This document shows, one piece after another, positions 8,945 through 18,362 of a stretch of DNA of 64,000 nt. The notes under the pieces were generated by a model, which was given only the letters and a program-made list of their open reading frames with translations, made no database searches and had not been told where the DNA came from. Source of the stretch: Bradyrhizobium cajani (GTDB lineage Bacteria > Pseudomonadota > Alphaproteobacteria > Rhizobiales > Xanthobacteraceae); NCBI RefSeq assembly GCF_009759665.1, contig NZ_WQNE01000008.1, forward strand, positions 1-64,000, in the 5' to 3' direction. Both the position numbers and the translations under genes were made by a program. Every line of letters starts with the position of its first letter. Positions within the stretch are counted from its first letter, which is position 1.

Positions 8945-9024
8945 CGTCATTGCGAGCGCAGCGAAGCAATCCAGACGGCCTCCGCGGGAAGATTCTGGAT
9001 TGCTTCGCTGCGCTCGCAATGACG
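8945..9024. repeat. Dispersed inverted repeat (cgtcattgcgagcgcagcga family)
   Basis: The arms cgtcattgcgagcgcagcga and tcgctgcgctcgcaatgacg are perfect inverted copies. It falls between the VOC gene and the TetR gene and explains the false N-terminal extension of the TetR frame. Confidence 0.85.
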
Positions 9025-9042
9025 AGTGGAGAGACCGCCCCG

Positions 9043-9891
9043 TCACTCCACCGGCTTCGGCGAGCGCTCCAGCAACACGGTCGGGATGCCGCAGGTGCCG
9101 GTCCTGACCGTCATGATCCGCGTGCCCGGCTTGCGGCCGTTGCGGACCTCGGTGACGTCGAGGCCGCCAGCGATCAGGCGGGCACGCGTCGCGTCGATGT
9201 CGGCGACGCGCCAGCTCAGGCCCCAGAGACGGTCACGCAGGGCGTCGCCGCCGGCCACGGGACGGCGCACCACCTCGACGATGAGGTCGCCGCAGCGGAA
9301 GAACATCAGCTGGCCCCAATCCTGGTGCGAACGGTCGAGCGCCAGATCGAGCCCGAGCCGCGCGCCATAGAGCGCGGCGGCGCGGTCGGAATCCTCGGTG
9401 GTGACCACGACGTGGTCGAGCGCGTCGATCGGCGCGATGGCGGTCACGGCCGATTTGGGGCGCTCCTCGGCGAGCTCGAGGAAGAACATGCGCACGCCGC
9501 GCGTGAGTTCCGTGGCGGCGCGCGTGCGCTTCCAGTGCAGGACAGCATCGGAGTCCGCATCGCTGCTTTCGACCTCAGCGACCGGGTCCGGTCTCAAGGC
9601 CACCCGCTCCAGCCGCCGGTGCATCTTGCCGATGTCTGCGACGCGAAAGCACAGGCTGGCGAGCACGCCCTCCTGGTCGTCGAGCAGCGCGCGCATCCGG
9701 TCGGCGGTCACGCTGAAGCCGCTCGGCGCCATCAGCTCGATCGTCATGTTCTCGAGGGTGAACAGCACCCGGTCAGCGCCCTCGCCGGAGTTCTGCCAGG
9801 CCGGCGCGCGGGCGAGCAACCTCTGATAGGCAGCCTTGGCCGCAGCGATATCCCTCACCAGAGCGACGACGTGATCGAGGCCGGTGATCAT
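9043..9891 (-). CDS. VOC family protein (glyoxalase/dioxygenase-like, two VOC modules)
   Basis: I start at the ATG at 9891 (MITGLDHVVALVRD), preceded by an AG-rich GGGGGAAAG. At 282 residues it holds two VOC modules, one opening GLDHVVALV near residue 3 and the second opening ALDHVVVTT near the middle. This pattern fits glyoxalase/bleomycin-resistance or extradiol-dioxygenase-like proteins, whose paired beta-alpha-beta modules form a metal site. It has no obvious operon partner; the kinase gene at 10123 is divergent. The reaction is unknown. Confidence 0.8.
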   Translation of the reverse strand: MITGLDHVVALVRDIAAAKAAYQRLLARAPAWQNSGEGADRVLFTLENMTIELMAPSGFSVTADRMRALLDDQEGVLASLCFRVADIGKMHRRLERVALRPDPVAEVESSDADSDAVLHWKRTRAATELTRGVRMFFLELAEERPKSAVTAIAPIDALDHVVVTTEDSDRAAALYGARLGLDLALDRSHQDWGQLMFFRCGDLIVEVVRRPVAGGDALRDRLWGLSWRVADIDATRARLIAGGLDVTEVRNGRKPGTRIMTVRTGTCGIPTVLLERSPKPVE

Positions 9892-10122
9892 CTTTCCCCC
9901 TCTTGGTCGACCGATTGATCGACCATTGTCGACCTGGAACCGCGGGCCGAAATACGGCATTTGCCGGGCTTGGCATTACCCGGTGATGGTCGTATTCCGG
10001 CACCATGCTGACCTCAAGCGCTTCGGGCGGCAGTTTTGCGAATAATTTCAGCGGTCCATCCGCGGAACCGGTGCTAGAGTAAGCGCGCCCGCCGGGATCA
10101 CCCAGCGCATCACGGACAAGCA

Positions 10123-11016
10123 ATGCAGGCTCTCTTCATCGGACAGACCTATATCGACGTCGTCTTCATCACCGACCACATGCCGACCGGCGACGAAAAG
10201 CACGTGGCCTCGGATTACGCGGTCTCCTTCGGCGGCAATGCGGTGACGGCGGCGTTCTGCTGCGCCAAGCTCGGCATCGTGCCCGACCTGATCGCCACGG
10301 CGGCCAATGACTGGCTGGGCCGCATGTTCCAGGACATGTGCGCGAAATACGCGATCTCGCTGCACGGGCGGAAGGTCAATCAGTCGTCGCTCTCCTTCAT
10401 CATGCCCAAGGACGGCAAGCGCGCCATCGTCCGCTGCCGCGACGACGAGCACATCCATCCGTTCCCGATGCTCAATCTCGGCGGCTGCCGCGCGCTGCAT
10501 GTCGACGGCCATCAGCCCGACGCGGCGATCCACTACGCCAAGGTCTGCCGCGAGGCCGGAATTTTGACCTCGCTCGACGGCGGCGGCCTGCGCACCAACA
10601 CGCATGAGCTGCTGGAATTCATCGACGTCGCGATCGTCGCGGAGCGGCTATGCGAGCAGATGGACCTGACGCCGGAGAAGATGCTCGACTACCTCAAGGG
10701 CCGCGGCTGCAAGATCGGCGGCGTCACCATGGGCGAGAAGGGCCTGCTCTGGTACGACGAGACCGGGACGGTCCAGGTGATGCCGGCGATGCCGATCCCG
10801 CGCGAGCGCGTGATCGACACCAATGGCGCCGGCGACGTCTTCCACGGCGCCTATGTCTATTCCTACCTCGCCCATCCCGGCAAAAGCTGGCGCGAGCATT
10901 TTGATTTTGCCCGCGCCGCTTCGACCTTCAAGATCCAGCGCCTCGGCAACGAGGCCGGCCTGCCGACGCTTGTCGACATCGCCAAGGTCAGGCACGAGTT
11001 CGAGGTCAGGGTCTAG
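10123..11016 (+). CDS. PfkB-family carbohydrate kinase
   Basis: A 297-residue sugar kinase. The N-terminal region has a PfkB glycine pair (SFGGNAVTAAFCCAKLG, residues 35-51). The C-terminal ATP signature is DTNGAGDVFHG, with D232 and the anion-hole/catalytic-base motif GAGD at 235-238. It phosphorylates a sugar or nucleoside-like alcohol with ATP in the cytoplasm. It is followed after 17 bases by a ribokinase-like gene on the same strand, so the two probably form an operon. The substrate is unknown. Confidence 0.88.
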   Translation: MQALFIGQTYIDVVFITDHMPTGDEKHVASDYAVSFGGNAVTAAFCCAKLGIVPDLIATAANDWLGRMFQDMCAKYAISLHGRKVNQSSLSFIMPKDGKRAIVRCRDDEHIHPFPMLNLGGCRALHVDGHQPDAAIHYAKVCREAGILTSLDGGGLRTNTHELLEFIDVAIVAERLCEQMDLTPEKMLDYLKGRGCKIGGVTMGEKGLLWYDETGTVQVMPAMPIPRERVIDTNGAGDVFHGAYVYSYLAHPGKSWREHFDFARAASTFKIQRLGNEAGLPTLVDIAKVRHEFEVRV

Positions 11017-11033
11017 CATTCGTCGAGGTCATC

Positions 11034-11942
11034 ATGGGGCGCGTCTTCGTCGCCGGCAGCATCAACATGGATGTGGTGGCGACAGCCGATCGCCATCCCA
11101 AGGTCGGCGAGACCGTCGCCGGCCGGCAGGTGCTGTATTTTCCAGGCGGCAAGGGTGCGAACCAGGCGGTCGCCGCGGCGCGGCTTGGTGCCGGGACCAC
11201 GCTGATCGGCCGGCTGGGCAAGGATTCGTTCGGCGCTGAGCTCCGGACATTCCTGGGCGAACAGGGCATCGATCTCGGCTACGTCCAGGAGACGGCCGAT
11301 GCGCACACCGGCACCGCCATCATTACGGTCGCGGAGGCCGACAATACCATTGTCGTCATCCCGGGGGCCAACGCACTTGTCAGCGCGGATGATGTCGGCG
11401 TCGTGCCGCTGCTGAAGGGCGACGTCGCCGTCAGCCAGTTCGAAATTCCGCTGCCGACCATTGCCGCGTTTTTCCAGCGCGCGCGTGCAGCCGGGGTCAC
11501 GACACTGCTCAACCCGGCGCCCGCACAAAAAATGTCCGGCGAGCTGCTCGCGCTGGTCGACATCCTCGTGCTGAACGAGACTGAGCTCGGCTTCCTCGCC
11601 GGCACCGAGCTCGCCGACGGCGACGAGGCCGCCCGGATCATCGACGTCGCGCGAAAACGTCAGGCGCGTGCGGACCAGACCATCTGCGTCACCCTCGGCA
11701 CGCGCGGCGTGCTCGCGCTGGCGGGGCGCGAGGAGATCGCGGTACCCGGCCGCGCGGTGAACGCTGTCGACACCACGGGCGCCGGCGACTGCTTCGTCGG
11801 CGCACTTGCAGCGTGCCTCGCCGATGGCGCCGCCTTGCCCGCCGCGCTCGCCTTCGCCAACGCCGCCGCCTCGATCAGCGTGCAGCGCATGGGCGCCGGG
11901 CCGTCGATGCCGACGGCAAAGGAAGTTAAGGCGGTTTTGTAA
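11034..11942 (+). CDS. rbsK: Ribokinase
   Basis: A 302-residue protein of ribokinase length. It has both family signatures: GGKGANQAVAAARLG at 38-52 and DTTGAGDCFVGALA, with D246 and GAGD at 249-252. NMDVVATADRHPKVGET near the N-terminus is the typical sugar-binding region. Ribokinase makes ribose 5-phosphate from ribose and ATP. There is no ribose ABC transporter or rbsD beside it, so a different pentose or deoxysugar substrate remains possible. It is co-directional with the PfkB kinase 17 bases upstream. Confidence 0.85.
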   Translation: MGRVFVAGSINMDVVATADRHPKVGETVAGRQVLYFPGGKGANQAVAAARLGAGTTLIGRLGKDSFGAELRTFLGEQGIDLGYVQETADAHTGTAIITVAEADNTIVVIPGANALVSADDVGVVPLLKGDVAVSQFEIPLPTIAAFFQRARAAGVTTLLNPAPAQKMSGELLALVDILVLNETELGFLAGTELADGDEAARIIDVARKRQARADQTICVTLGTRGVLALAGREEIAVPGRAVNAVDTTGAGDCFVGALAACLADGAALPAALAFANAAASISVQRMGAGPSMPTAKEVKAVL

Positions 11943-11960
11943 GACGGAGCTTCTTCTTCG

Positions 11961-12093
11961 CCTCTCCCCGCCTGCGGGGAGAGGCGGACAAGCGAAGCGT
12001 GGCGGGTGAGGGGGAGCCTCCGCGAGTCCGACTATCACCGTCCCCGCGGAGAGTCCCCTCACCCCGACCCTCTCCCCGCAAGCGGGGCGAGGG
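11961..12093. repeat. Dispersed inverted repeat (cctctccccgcctgcgggg family)
   Basis: Small hairpins (cctctccccgcctgcggggagagg and ctctccccgcaagcggggcgag) lie at either end of a larger palindromic unit containing gcgggtgaggggga and tcccctcaccccg. A relative lies at 32525-32662. It sits between convergent genes and may end transcription from both sides. Confidence 0.8.
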
Positions 12094-12099
12094 AGAAGA

Positions 12100-13320
12100 T
12101 CACGCCAGCGCGCTCTTCAGATCGAAGCTTTCATCGGCGGCCTGCTCCGGCGTGATCGAGCGGTCCATGGCCTGCAATCGGCGGCCGAACATGTGGTCAC
12201 CGGCGCGGTTGATGGATTCGATGCCGAGCAGACTGTCGCCCTTGTAGCAGAAGGCCGAGAACGCCTTCTTGGCGGGATCGCCGCGCAGCACGACGCGGTC
12301 GTAGCCGGTGGTGAGGCCGGCGATCTGGAGCTTGTCGTCGCCCTGGTCGCTCCAGAACCAGGGATGGCTGTCATAGACCTTCCTGTCGCCGGTCAGCCGC
12401 GCCGCGAGGCAGCGGGCGTGGTCGGTGGCGTTCTGCACCGATTCCAGCCGCAGCGAGCCGCCGAAGCGGGGGCTGGCGAACAGCGCGCAGTCGCCGATCG
12501 CGGAGATATTGGCATCAGCCGTCGAAAGATACTCATCAACGATGATGCCGGCGGCAACGGGAAGCCCCGCCTCCGCCGCAAGCTCGATGTTCGGCAGCAC
12601 GCCGACGCCGACCACGACGAGGTCGGCGGGCAGGTGCCGTCCGTCGCTCAAGGAGACGCCGGTGACCTTGCCGCCTTCGGCCTCGATCGCGGTCGCCTGC
12701 ACGCCGAGGTGGATGCGGATGCCGGCCTCGCGATGCCGCGCCTGAAAATACTCCGAGACCTCCGCCGTCACCGCGCGCGCCATCACGCGCGGGGCAAGCT
12801 CGAGCACGTCGACCTCAAGGCCCTTGATCCGCGCAGTGGCCGCGAATTCGAGGCCAATGAAGCCGGCCCCGATGACCACGACACGCGTCTTCGACGGCAT
12901 GATCTTGCGCAGCGCCTCGCTCTCGTCGAGGATGCGCAAATACTTCACGTCAGGCAGGTTGGCATTGGGCAGGTCGAGCAGCCGGTTGCGCGCGCCCGTG
13001 GCCAGGACGAGGTGGCCGTAGGGCAAGGTCTCGCCCGAAGCGAGAAGCACCTTGCGGCCGGCGCGGTCGATCGAGACGGCGCGGCCCGCGATCAGCTCGA
13101 TCTTCTGGTCCTGGTAAAACTTCTCCGGCCGGAACATCAGGCTCTCCGGCCCGGCGGAGCTCTTGATGTAGCCCTTGGACAGCGGCGGCCGCTGATAGGG
13201 CAGATGCGCCTCGTCGTTGATCAGGCAGACGCGCTCGGAAAAACCCGCCTGGCGCAGGGATGCCGCGACCTGGTAGCCGCCATGGCCGGCCCCGACAATG
13301 ACCACCGGACCATCCGTCAT
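12100..13320 (-). CDS. NAD(P)/FAD-dependent ferredoxin/rubredoxin reductase-like oxidoreductase
   Basis: I start at the ATG at 13320 (MTDGPVVIVGAGHGGYQ), because the first dinucleotide-binding motif then sits at residues 8-13. This gives 406 residues. A second Rossmann motif (VVVIGAGFIGLEFA) binds NAD(P)H. A C-terminal reductase domain ends in the SALA tail. The pattern matches putidaredoxin/rhodocoxin reductases that pass electrons from NADH to a [2Fe-2S] ferredoxin for a P450 or ring-hydroxylating oxygenase. No partner ferredoxin or oxygenase gene is adjacent. Confidence 0.88.
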   Translation of the reverse strand: MTDGPVVIVGAGHGGYQVAASLRQAGFSERVCLINDEAHLPYQRPPLSKGYIKSSAGPESLMFRPEKFYQDQKIELIAGRAVSIDRAGRKVLLASGETLPYGHLVLATGARNRLLDLPNANLPDVKYLRILDESEALRKIMPSKTRVVVIGAGFIGLEFAATARIKGLEVDVLELAPRVMARAVTAEVSEYFQARHREAGIRIHLGVQATAIEAEGGKVTGVSLSDGRHLPADLVVVGVGVLPNIELAAEAGLPVAAGIIVDEYLSTADANISAIGDCALFASPRFGGSLRLESVQNATDHARCLAARLTGDRKVYDSHPWFWSDQGDDKLQIAGLTTGYDRVVLRGDPAKKAFSAFCYKGDSLLGIESINRAGDHMFGRRLQAMDRSITPEQAADESFDLKSALA

Positions 13321-13547
13321 TGGAACAGCCCACTTCCGGAGACACGAGCGTGACCCATGTCGTCTCCTCTCTCGCTGATTTTGGTTTGCTGGCCTTACGA
13401 GGAGCCGGCGCTCGTGTCCGTCCCTTGGCGAAGGCGGGCCCATTTGAGCCTATCGTTCCGCCCAGCGCAAGGGCGACGGGCGGGGATTGTCTCCCTTCGC
13501 CTTCTGCGATTTAGTTCGAGCCTTGACCTCTTGCCGGGGATTTTAAG

Positions 13548-14342
13548 ATGCCTGCTCCAATCTCAAAGCCCGACGATCCCGCGCTGCTGCGGGTCGACGG
13601 CCCGATCGCGACCATCACGCTCAACCGCCCCGCCGCGTTCAACTCGATCAATCTCGCCATCGCGCAGAAGCTCGAGCAGCTCGCCGCCTATATCGAAGGC
13701 GACGACGCAATCAGGGTGGTGGTGATCGAGGGCGAGGGCCGCGCCTTCTCGGCCGGCGGCGATCTGCAGACGATTGGAGCCGCGGCCGAAGCGGGCACGG
13801 TGACGCCGGTCGTCGGCGAGCTCCTGAAGCACTATCACGCCTTCATCGAGATCATCAGGCGCATGCCGAAAATCTCGCTGTCGAGCGTCCATGGCTCGGC
13901 CGCCGGCGCCGGCATGGGCCTCGCCTTCGTGACCGACCTCTGCATCGCCGCTGATGATGCCAAATTCACGCCGGCCTATGCCAAGATCGGCGTGTCGCCG
14001 GACGGCGGCTCGACCGTCGGCATCGTCGGCACGGTCGGCTCCCGCCGCGCGCTCCAGATCTTCCTGTCCGAGGACAATTTTACCGCGCAGCAGGCGTATG
14101 ACTGGGGTCTGGTCGCCAAGGCCGTTCCCGCCGCCGAGTTGAAGGCGGCCACGCGACAACTCGCCGAACGGCTGGCGCAGAACCCGCCGGCCGCGATCGC
14201 CGGCACCAAATCGCTGGTCTACCAGGCCGCCACCACGCCGGTGAAGCAGCAGCTCGACGCCGAGGAGCACAGGATCATCATGGCGATGAACACGGAGGCG
14301 TTTCGCGCCGCCGTGAAGAAGTTCACGAGCAAGGGCAAGTAG
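13548..14342 (+). CDS. Enoyl-CoA hydratase/isomerase (crotonase family, PaaG-like)
   Basis: A 264-residue crotonase-fold protein. The oxyanion-hole segments are AFSAGGD at 67-73 and HGSAAGAGMGLAFVTDL at 115-131. The motif IGVSPDGGST places an Asp (D152) where PaaG-type isomerase/hydratases carry their acid, rather than the Glu of classic crotonase. It acts on acyl-CoA double bonds in the cytoplasm. It stands alone, with the FAD reductase divergent and the dehydratase convergent, so the pathway is not defined. Confidence 0.85.
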   Translation: MPAPISKPDDPALLRVDGPIATITLNRPAAFNSINLAIAQKLEQLAAYIEGDDAIRVVVIEGEGRAFSAGGDLQTIGAAAEAGTVTPVVGELLKHYHAFIEIIRRMPKISLSSVHGSAAGAGMGLAFVTDLCIAADDAKFTPAYAKIGVSPDGGSTVGIVGTVGSRRALQIFLSEDNFTAQQAYDWGLVAKAVPAAELKAATRQLAERLAQNPPAAIAGTKSLVYQAATTPVKQQLDAEEHRIIMAMNTEAFRAAVKKFTSKGK

Positions 14343-14381
14343 CGCCGACCAACACCGATCTGAGTTACATCGGGTGGTCGC

Positions 14382-16103
14382 TCACCCCTTCTCGGTCTTT
14401 GGTCCAGTCCTCTGCATGAAATCGAAATCGCAGCCCTCGTCGGCCTGCATGATGGTTTCGTTGAACAGCCAGGCGTAGCCGCGCCGTGCTTGCTCGGGTG
14501 CCGCGGCCGGCTTCAACGCAGCGCGCCTGCGATCCAACTCGGCGGCATCGACCAGCAGCTCGATGCTGCGCCTGGCGACATCCAGGCTGATCATGTCGCC
14601 GTTCTTGACCAGCGCCAGCGGCCCGCCGACGGCGGACTCCGGCGTGATGTGCAGCACGATGGTGCCGAACGCCGTGCCGCTCATGCGCGCGTCCGAAATG
14701 CGCACCATGTCCTTGGTGCCGCCGCGCGCGAGCTTCTTCGGGATCGGCAGATAACCCGCCTCGGGCATACCCGGAGCGCCCTTCGGGCCGGCATTGCGCA
14801 GCACCAGCACGTCATCGGAGTTCACGTCGAGATCGGGATCGTCGACCCGCAAGGTCATGTCCTCGACGGATTCGAACACAACGGCGCGCCCGGTGTGCTG
14901 CAACAGTTTCGAGCTCGCCGCCGACTGCTTGATCACCGCACCGCGCGGCGCGAGATTGCCGTGCAGGATGGCGAGGCCGCCTTCCTTCTTGATCGGATTG
15001 TCGCGCGAACGGATCGCATCCTGGCCGGGCACGTCTTCCGCATTCGCAACGACGTCGCGCAACGTCTGGCCTGCGATGGTCCTGGCATCGAGATCGATGA
15101 GATCGCCAAGCTGCGCCAGCAGCTTTGGCACGCCGCCGGCGTGATGGAAATGCTCCATATAGTGCTCGCCGGACGGCTTGAGATCGACCAGCACGGGCAC
15201 CTCGCGGCCGATCTGGTCGAAGGCCTCGAGATCCAGCCGGTGCGGCGAGCGATGCGCCATCGCCGTCAGGTGGATCAGGCCATTGGTCGAGCCGCCGATC
15301 GCCTGAAGCACGACCTGCGCGTTCCTGAATGAGGCCGGCGTCAGCACTTCGCTCGGCTTCGGTCCCTTCGCTTTCGCCATCTCGGCCGCCACCTTGCCGC
15401 TCGCCTCCGCGAGACGGAAGCGCTCGGCATGCGGCGCGGGGATCGTCGCGCTCATCGGCAGCGACAGGCCCATGGCCTCGATCATGCAGGCCATTGTGGA
15501 GGCGGTGCCCATCACCATGCAGGTGCCGACGGAGGGCGCCAGGCGCCCGTTCACCGCCTCGATCTCGGCATCGTCCATGTCACCGGCGCGATATTTCGCC
15601 CACAGCCGGCGGCAGTCCGTGCAGGCGCCGAGCACCTCGCCCTTGTGATGGCCGACCACCATCGGTCCCACGGGAATGACCACGGTCGGCAGGTCGGCGC
15701 TGATCGCCGCCATCACTTGTGCAGGAAGAGTCTTGTCGCAGCCGCCGATCACGATCACCGCATCCATCGGCTGCGCGCGGATCATCTCCTCGGTGTCCAT
15801 CGCCATCAGATTGCGCAGATACATCGAGGTCGGATGCGCAAAACTCTCGGCGATCGAGATGGTCGGGAATACGAACGGCATCGCGCCCGACAGCATCACG
15901 CCGCGCTTGGCGGCCTCGATGATCTCAGGGACGTTGCCGTGGCAGGGATTGTAGTCGCTATAGGTATTGGTGATGCCGACGATCGGGCGCTCCAGCGCGT
16001 CGTCGGAATAGCCCATGGCCTTGATGAACGCCTTGCGCAGGAACAGCGAGAAGCCGGCATCGCCATAGCTCGTCAGACCCTTGCGCAAGCCACTCGTCAT
16101 CAT
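14382..16103 (-). CDS. IlvD/Edd family sugar-acid dehydratase (L-arabinonate dehydratase-like)
   Basis: A 573-residue protein, close in length to L-arabinonate dehydratase (about 580). Probable iron-sulfur ligands are C54 (YNPCHGN), C122 (GGCDKT) and C195 (SVGTCMVMG), with extra cysteines C161 and C164 (GACTDC). Family members dehydrate aldonic acids or dihydroxyacids to 2-keto-3-deoxy acids. The C-terminal IlvD_Edd domain is complete. The start is the first of two ATGs at 16103, behind GGAG. It is divergent from a GntR/FCD regulator, which points to an inducible sugar-acid catabolic role rather than branched-chain amino-acid synthesis. Confidence 0.85.
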   Translation of the reverse strand: MMTSGLRKGLTSYGDAGFSLFLRKAFIKAMGYSDDALERPIVGITNTYSDYNPCHGNVPEIIEAAKRGVMLSGAMPFVFPTISIAESFAHPTSMYLRNLMAMDTEEMIRAQPMDAVIVIGGCDKTLPAQVMAAISADLPTVVIPVGPMVVGHHKGEVLGACTDCRRLWAKYRAGDMDDAEIEAVNGRLAPSVGTCMVMGTASTMACMIEAMGLSLPMSATIPAPHAERFRLAEASGKVAAEMAKAKGPKPSEVLTPASFRNAQVVLQAIGGSTNGLIHLTAMAHRSPHRLDLEAFDQIGREVPVLVDLKPSGEHYMEHFHHAGGVPKLLAQLGDLIDLDARTIAGQTLRDVVANAEDVPGQDAIRSRDNPIKKEGGLAILHGNLAPRGAVIKQSAASSKLLQHTGRAVVFESVEDMTLRVDDPDLDVNSDDVLVLRNAGPKGAPGMPEAGYLPIPKKLARGGTKDMVRISDARMSGTAFGTIVLHITPESAVGGPLALVKNGDMISLDVARRSIELLVDAAELDRRRAALKPAAAPEQARRGYAWLFNETIMQADEGCDFDFMQRTGPKTEKG

Positions 16104-16146
16104 GCCACTCCTTCCACGGGAGCCATTGTGGTACAGCCCGCCCCTC

Positions 16147-16223
16147 GATTGTCAATAAGATTGGTCCATATCGCCGCAGTTTGTTGGTTAGAGAGCCAAC
16201 CAAGACACGGATTATTGACAATC
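16147..16223. promoter_or_regulatory. Probable GntR operator in the divergent dehydratase/regulator promoter
   Basis: The 12-base arm gattgtcaataa at 16147-16158 is repeated exactly in inverted orientation at 16212-16223. A second inverted repeat (ttggtt...aaccaa) lies between them at about 16184-16202. The region is more AT-rich than its surroundings and sits between two divergent start codons (16103 and 16279). Binding by the adjacent GntR protein is inferred. Confidence 0.65.
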
Positions 16224-16278
16224 TGCCCCTTCCCTGCTCCACAGGGCGAACCGGCCCAGGCGCCGGGAGGCCGAGGGC

Positions 16279-16965
16279 ATGTCCGACATCCGCACCGTAG
16301 ACAGCATGCCGGTCCGGCGCGACGACCCGGACGATGTGGTCGCGCGGCTGGAGGAGGACATCATCTTCGGTCGTCTCGCGCCGGGAGCGCGCCTCACCGA
16401 AGACGCCCTGATGTCGCGCTACGGCACCTCGCGGCACTTCGTGCGGCAGGCGCTGGTGGATGCCGAGCGGCGCGGCATCGTCCGCCGCGAAAAGAATGTC
16501 GGCGCCACCGTGCGGTTCTACTCGGCCGAGGAGGTGCGGCAGATCTACGAGGTCCGGGAGATGCTGACGCGGCAGGCCGCGCTGATGATCTCCCTGCCCG
16601 CACCGCAAGGCCTGATCGACGAGCTCTCCGCGTTGCAACGGCGATATTGCGCGAGAGCCGAGGCGCAGGATCTGCGCGGCATTCACGAGGCCAACGACGC
16701 CTTCCACCTCGCGCTGTTCTCCGCCTGCGGCAATCCCTATCTGGTGCGCTCGCTCCAGGACTACATGAATCTGACGCTGCCGATGCGCGCGAAGAATCTC
16801 GCCGACCGCGACGGGCTCGCGCAGTCACGGCGCCAGCACGAGTTGATGATCGAGTTGCTCAGAGGCCGCGACGGCTGGGCGCTGGCGCAGCTCTGCGTCG
16901 ACCACATGCAGTTCAGCAAGAAGGATTATCTCAAGCGCATCGCTGAGGATCAGGCGGAACTCTAG
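16279..16965 (+). CDS. GntR family regulator with FCD ligand domain
   Basis: A 228-residue FadR-subfamily regulator. The N-terminal winged helix is visible (LEEDIIFGRLAPGARLTEDA, then SRYGTSRHFVRQALVDAERR and GIVRREKNVGATV). The all-helical FCD domain follows from about residue 85, with conserved polar residues such as the H of NDAFHLALF that usually help bind a metal and a carboxylate effector. It is divergent from the sugar-acid dehydratase and most likely represses it until its substrate appears. The inverted repeat at 16147-16223 is the candidate operator. Confidence 0.88.
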   Translation: MSDIRTVDSMPVRRDDPDDVVARLEEDIIFGRLAPGARLTEDALMSRYGTSRHFVRQALVDAERRGIVRREKNVGATVRFYSAEEVRQIYEVREMLTRQAALMISLPAPQGLIDELSALQRRYCARAEAQDLRGIHEANDAFHLALFSACGNPYLVRSLQDYMNLTLPMRAKNLADRDGLAQSRRQHELMIELLRGRDGWALAQLCVDHMQFSKKDYLKRIAEDQAEL

Positions 16966-17149
16966 GTGGGCAGATTCCTGCCGCGAAACGAGCCGTATGC
17001 GTCCGAGACGGAACGGCGCTAGCCCAACGGCGTTGGAAGGCTTGAGCGAGATCCATTCGCGCGTCGTGCTTCGGACGTGGCGGAGCAACAATGTCAGCCC
17101 AAGGGAGGGCTGGCTAGCGCACAGGTTTGAACAATGAGGGTCTGCGGCG

Positions 17150-18328
17150 ATGCGGGCCGGTTTGTTCATCGCATTGATTGCAGCGGCCTGGCTCGGCGGC
17201 GGACAGGTCCAGGAGGCCCTCGCACAAACGCAACCTTCCGCTTCTCCAGGTGAATCCAGGAAAGCGTCTCCGCGAAAAGAAAGCGCCCCCAGGAAAGAAA
17301 CGCGACGATCTGCGGACCCATTTACGGTGGGATTCGTAACCGGCACGCCGCAATGCACTGAATTCGCAATAGCTCGGGACATTGCGACCACACTGGCCAG
17401 TGGCCAGGAGACGGGTCCTCACGGCGAAGTCGCTTTGCGGGTCGTGCCAATCGTCGGAAACGGCGGCGTCCGCGGCGTCCTGGACGTGCTCACCTTGGCA
17501 GGTGCCGACGTGGCGATCGCACCCGTCATCCTGGTTGACCGGCTCCGGGACGCAAAGACGTTCGGAGACATCTCTGACAAGCTTGCCTACATTGCCCCGC
17601 TCCATGTCGAAGAATTCCATCTCCTTGCGCGGCCGGAGATCGCAAGGCTGACGGATCTTGCGGGAAAGAGGGTCAATCTCGGCGAGGACGGTAGTGCCGG
17701 TGCCGTGCTTGGCCGCGAGGTGCTGAACCGTCTGGGCATCAAGATCAGCGAGTCGAACCTGGGGCCGGAGGCCGCGCTGGATGGTCTGAGGAAGGGAGAT
17801 CTCTCCGCCGCTCTGTTGGTCTCAGGAAAGCCGGTCAGCTTCCTGACGCAGGTCTCGCAACTCGATGGTATTCATCTCCTGCCCATCCCCTACTTCAAAG
17901 AGCTGTTGCAACAAGATTATCTGCCATCGACGCTTCGCCATCAGGACTACCCGAATATCATCGCAGCCGAAGCAAGCGTCGACACGATCGCGATTAAATC
18001 CGCTCTGTTCGCCTACAACTGGCCGATCGGCAGCGAGCGATATCGGTTGCTGGAATTGTTTGTCCAGACATTGTTCACGCGCTTTCCTGAATTTCTTGGT
18101 GACGTACATCACCCCAAATGGCGCGAGGTCAACCTGGCCGCGCTGCTCCCGGGATGGCGACGATTCCGACCGGCAGAGCGCTGGCTCCAGCAGCAATCGG
18201 GAGGCGAGGCCGCGCTTCGCAAGGCGTTCGGCCGGTTCCTCGAGGGAAAGCCAACCGCCAAACCGCCCGACCGCGAAGAATTGTTCCAGGATTTCCTGCG
18301 CTGGAGAGAACGCAATCCGGCCAAGTGA
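17150..18328 (+). CDS. TAXI-type TRAP substrate-binding-like secreted protein (orphan)
   Basis: A 392-residue protein with an N-terminal signal peptide (MRAGLFIALIAAAWLGGGQV, cleavage probably near ALAQ) and a Lys/Arg/Ser-rich linker at about 30-55. The body resembles TAXI-family solute receptors: FTVGFVTGTP opening, then GGVRGVLDVLTLAGADVAIA and DLAGKRVNLGEDGSAGAVLG. It is larger at the C-terminus than usual. No TRAP permease gene lies nearby, so it may serve in sensing or with a distant permease. The next gene starts 34 bases downstream on the same strand. Confidence 0.7.
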   Translation: MRAGLFIALIAAAWLGGGQVQEALAQTQPSASPGESRKASPRKESAPRKETRRSADPFTVGFVTGTPQCTEFAIARDIATTLASGQETGPHGEVALRVVPIVGNGGVRGVLDVLTLAGADVAIAPVILVDRLRDAKTFGDISDKLAYIAPLHVEEFHLLARPEIARLTDLAGKRVNLGEDGSAGAVLGREVLNRLGIKISESNLGPEAALDGLRKGDLSAALLVSGKPVSFLTQVSQLDGIHLLPIPYFKELLQQDYLPSTLRHQDYPNIIAAEASVDTIAIKSALFAYNWPIGSERYRLLELFVQTLFTRFPEFLGDVHHPKWREVNLAALLPGWRRFRPAERWLQQQSGGEAALRKAFGRFLEGKPTAKPPDREELFQDFLRWRERNPAK

Positions 18329-18362
18329 GCAAACCTTGGCAAACAAACCTCGGGAGGTGTCG

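Noticed and set aside
8889..8969. Upstream extension of the TetR gene
   Set aside because: Again a translated dispersed repeat (LRCARND).
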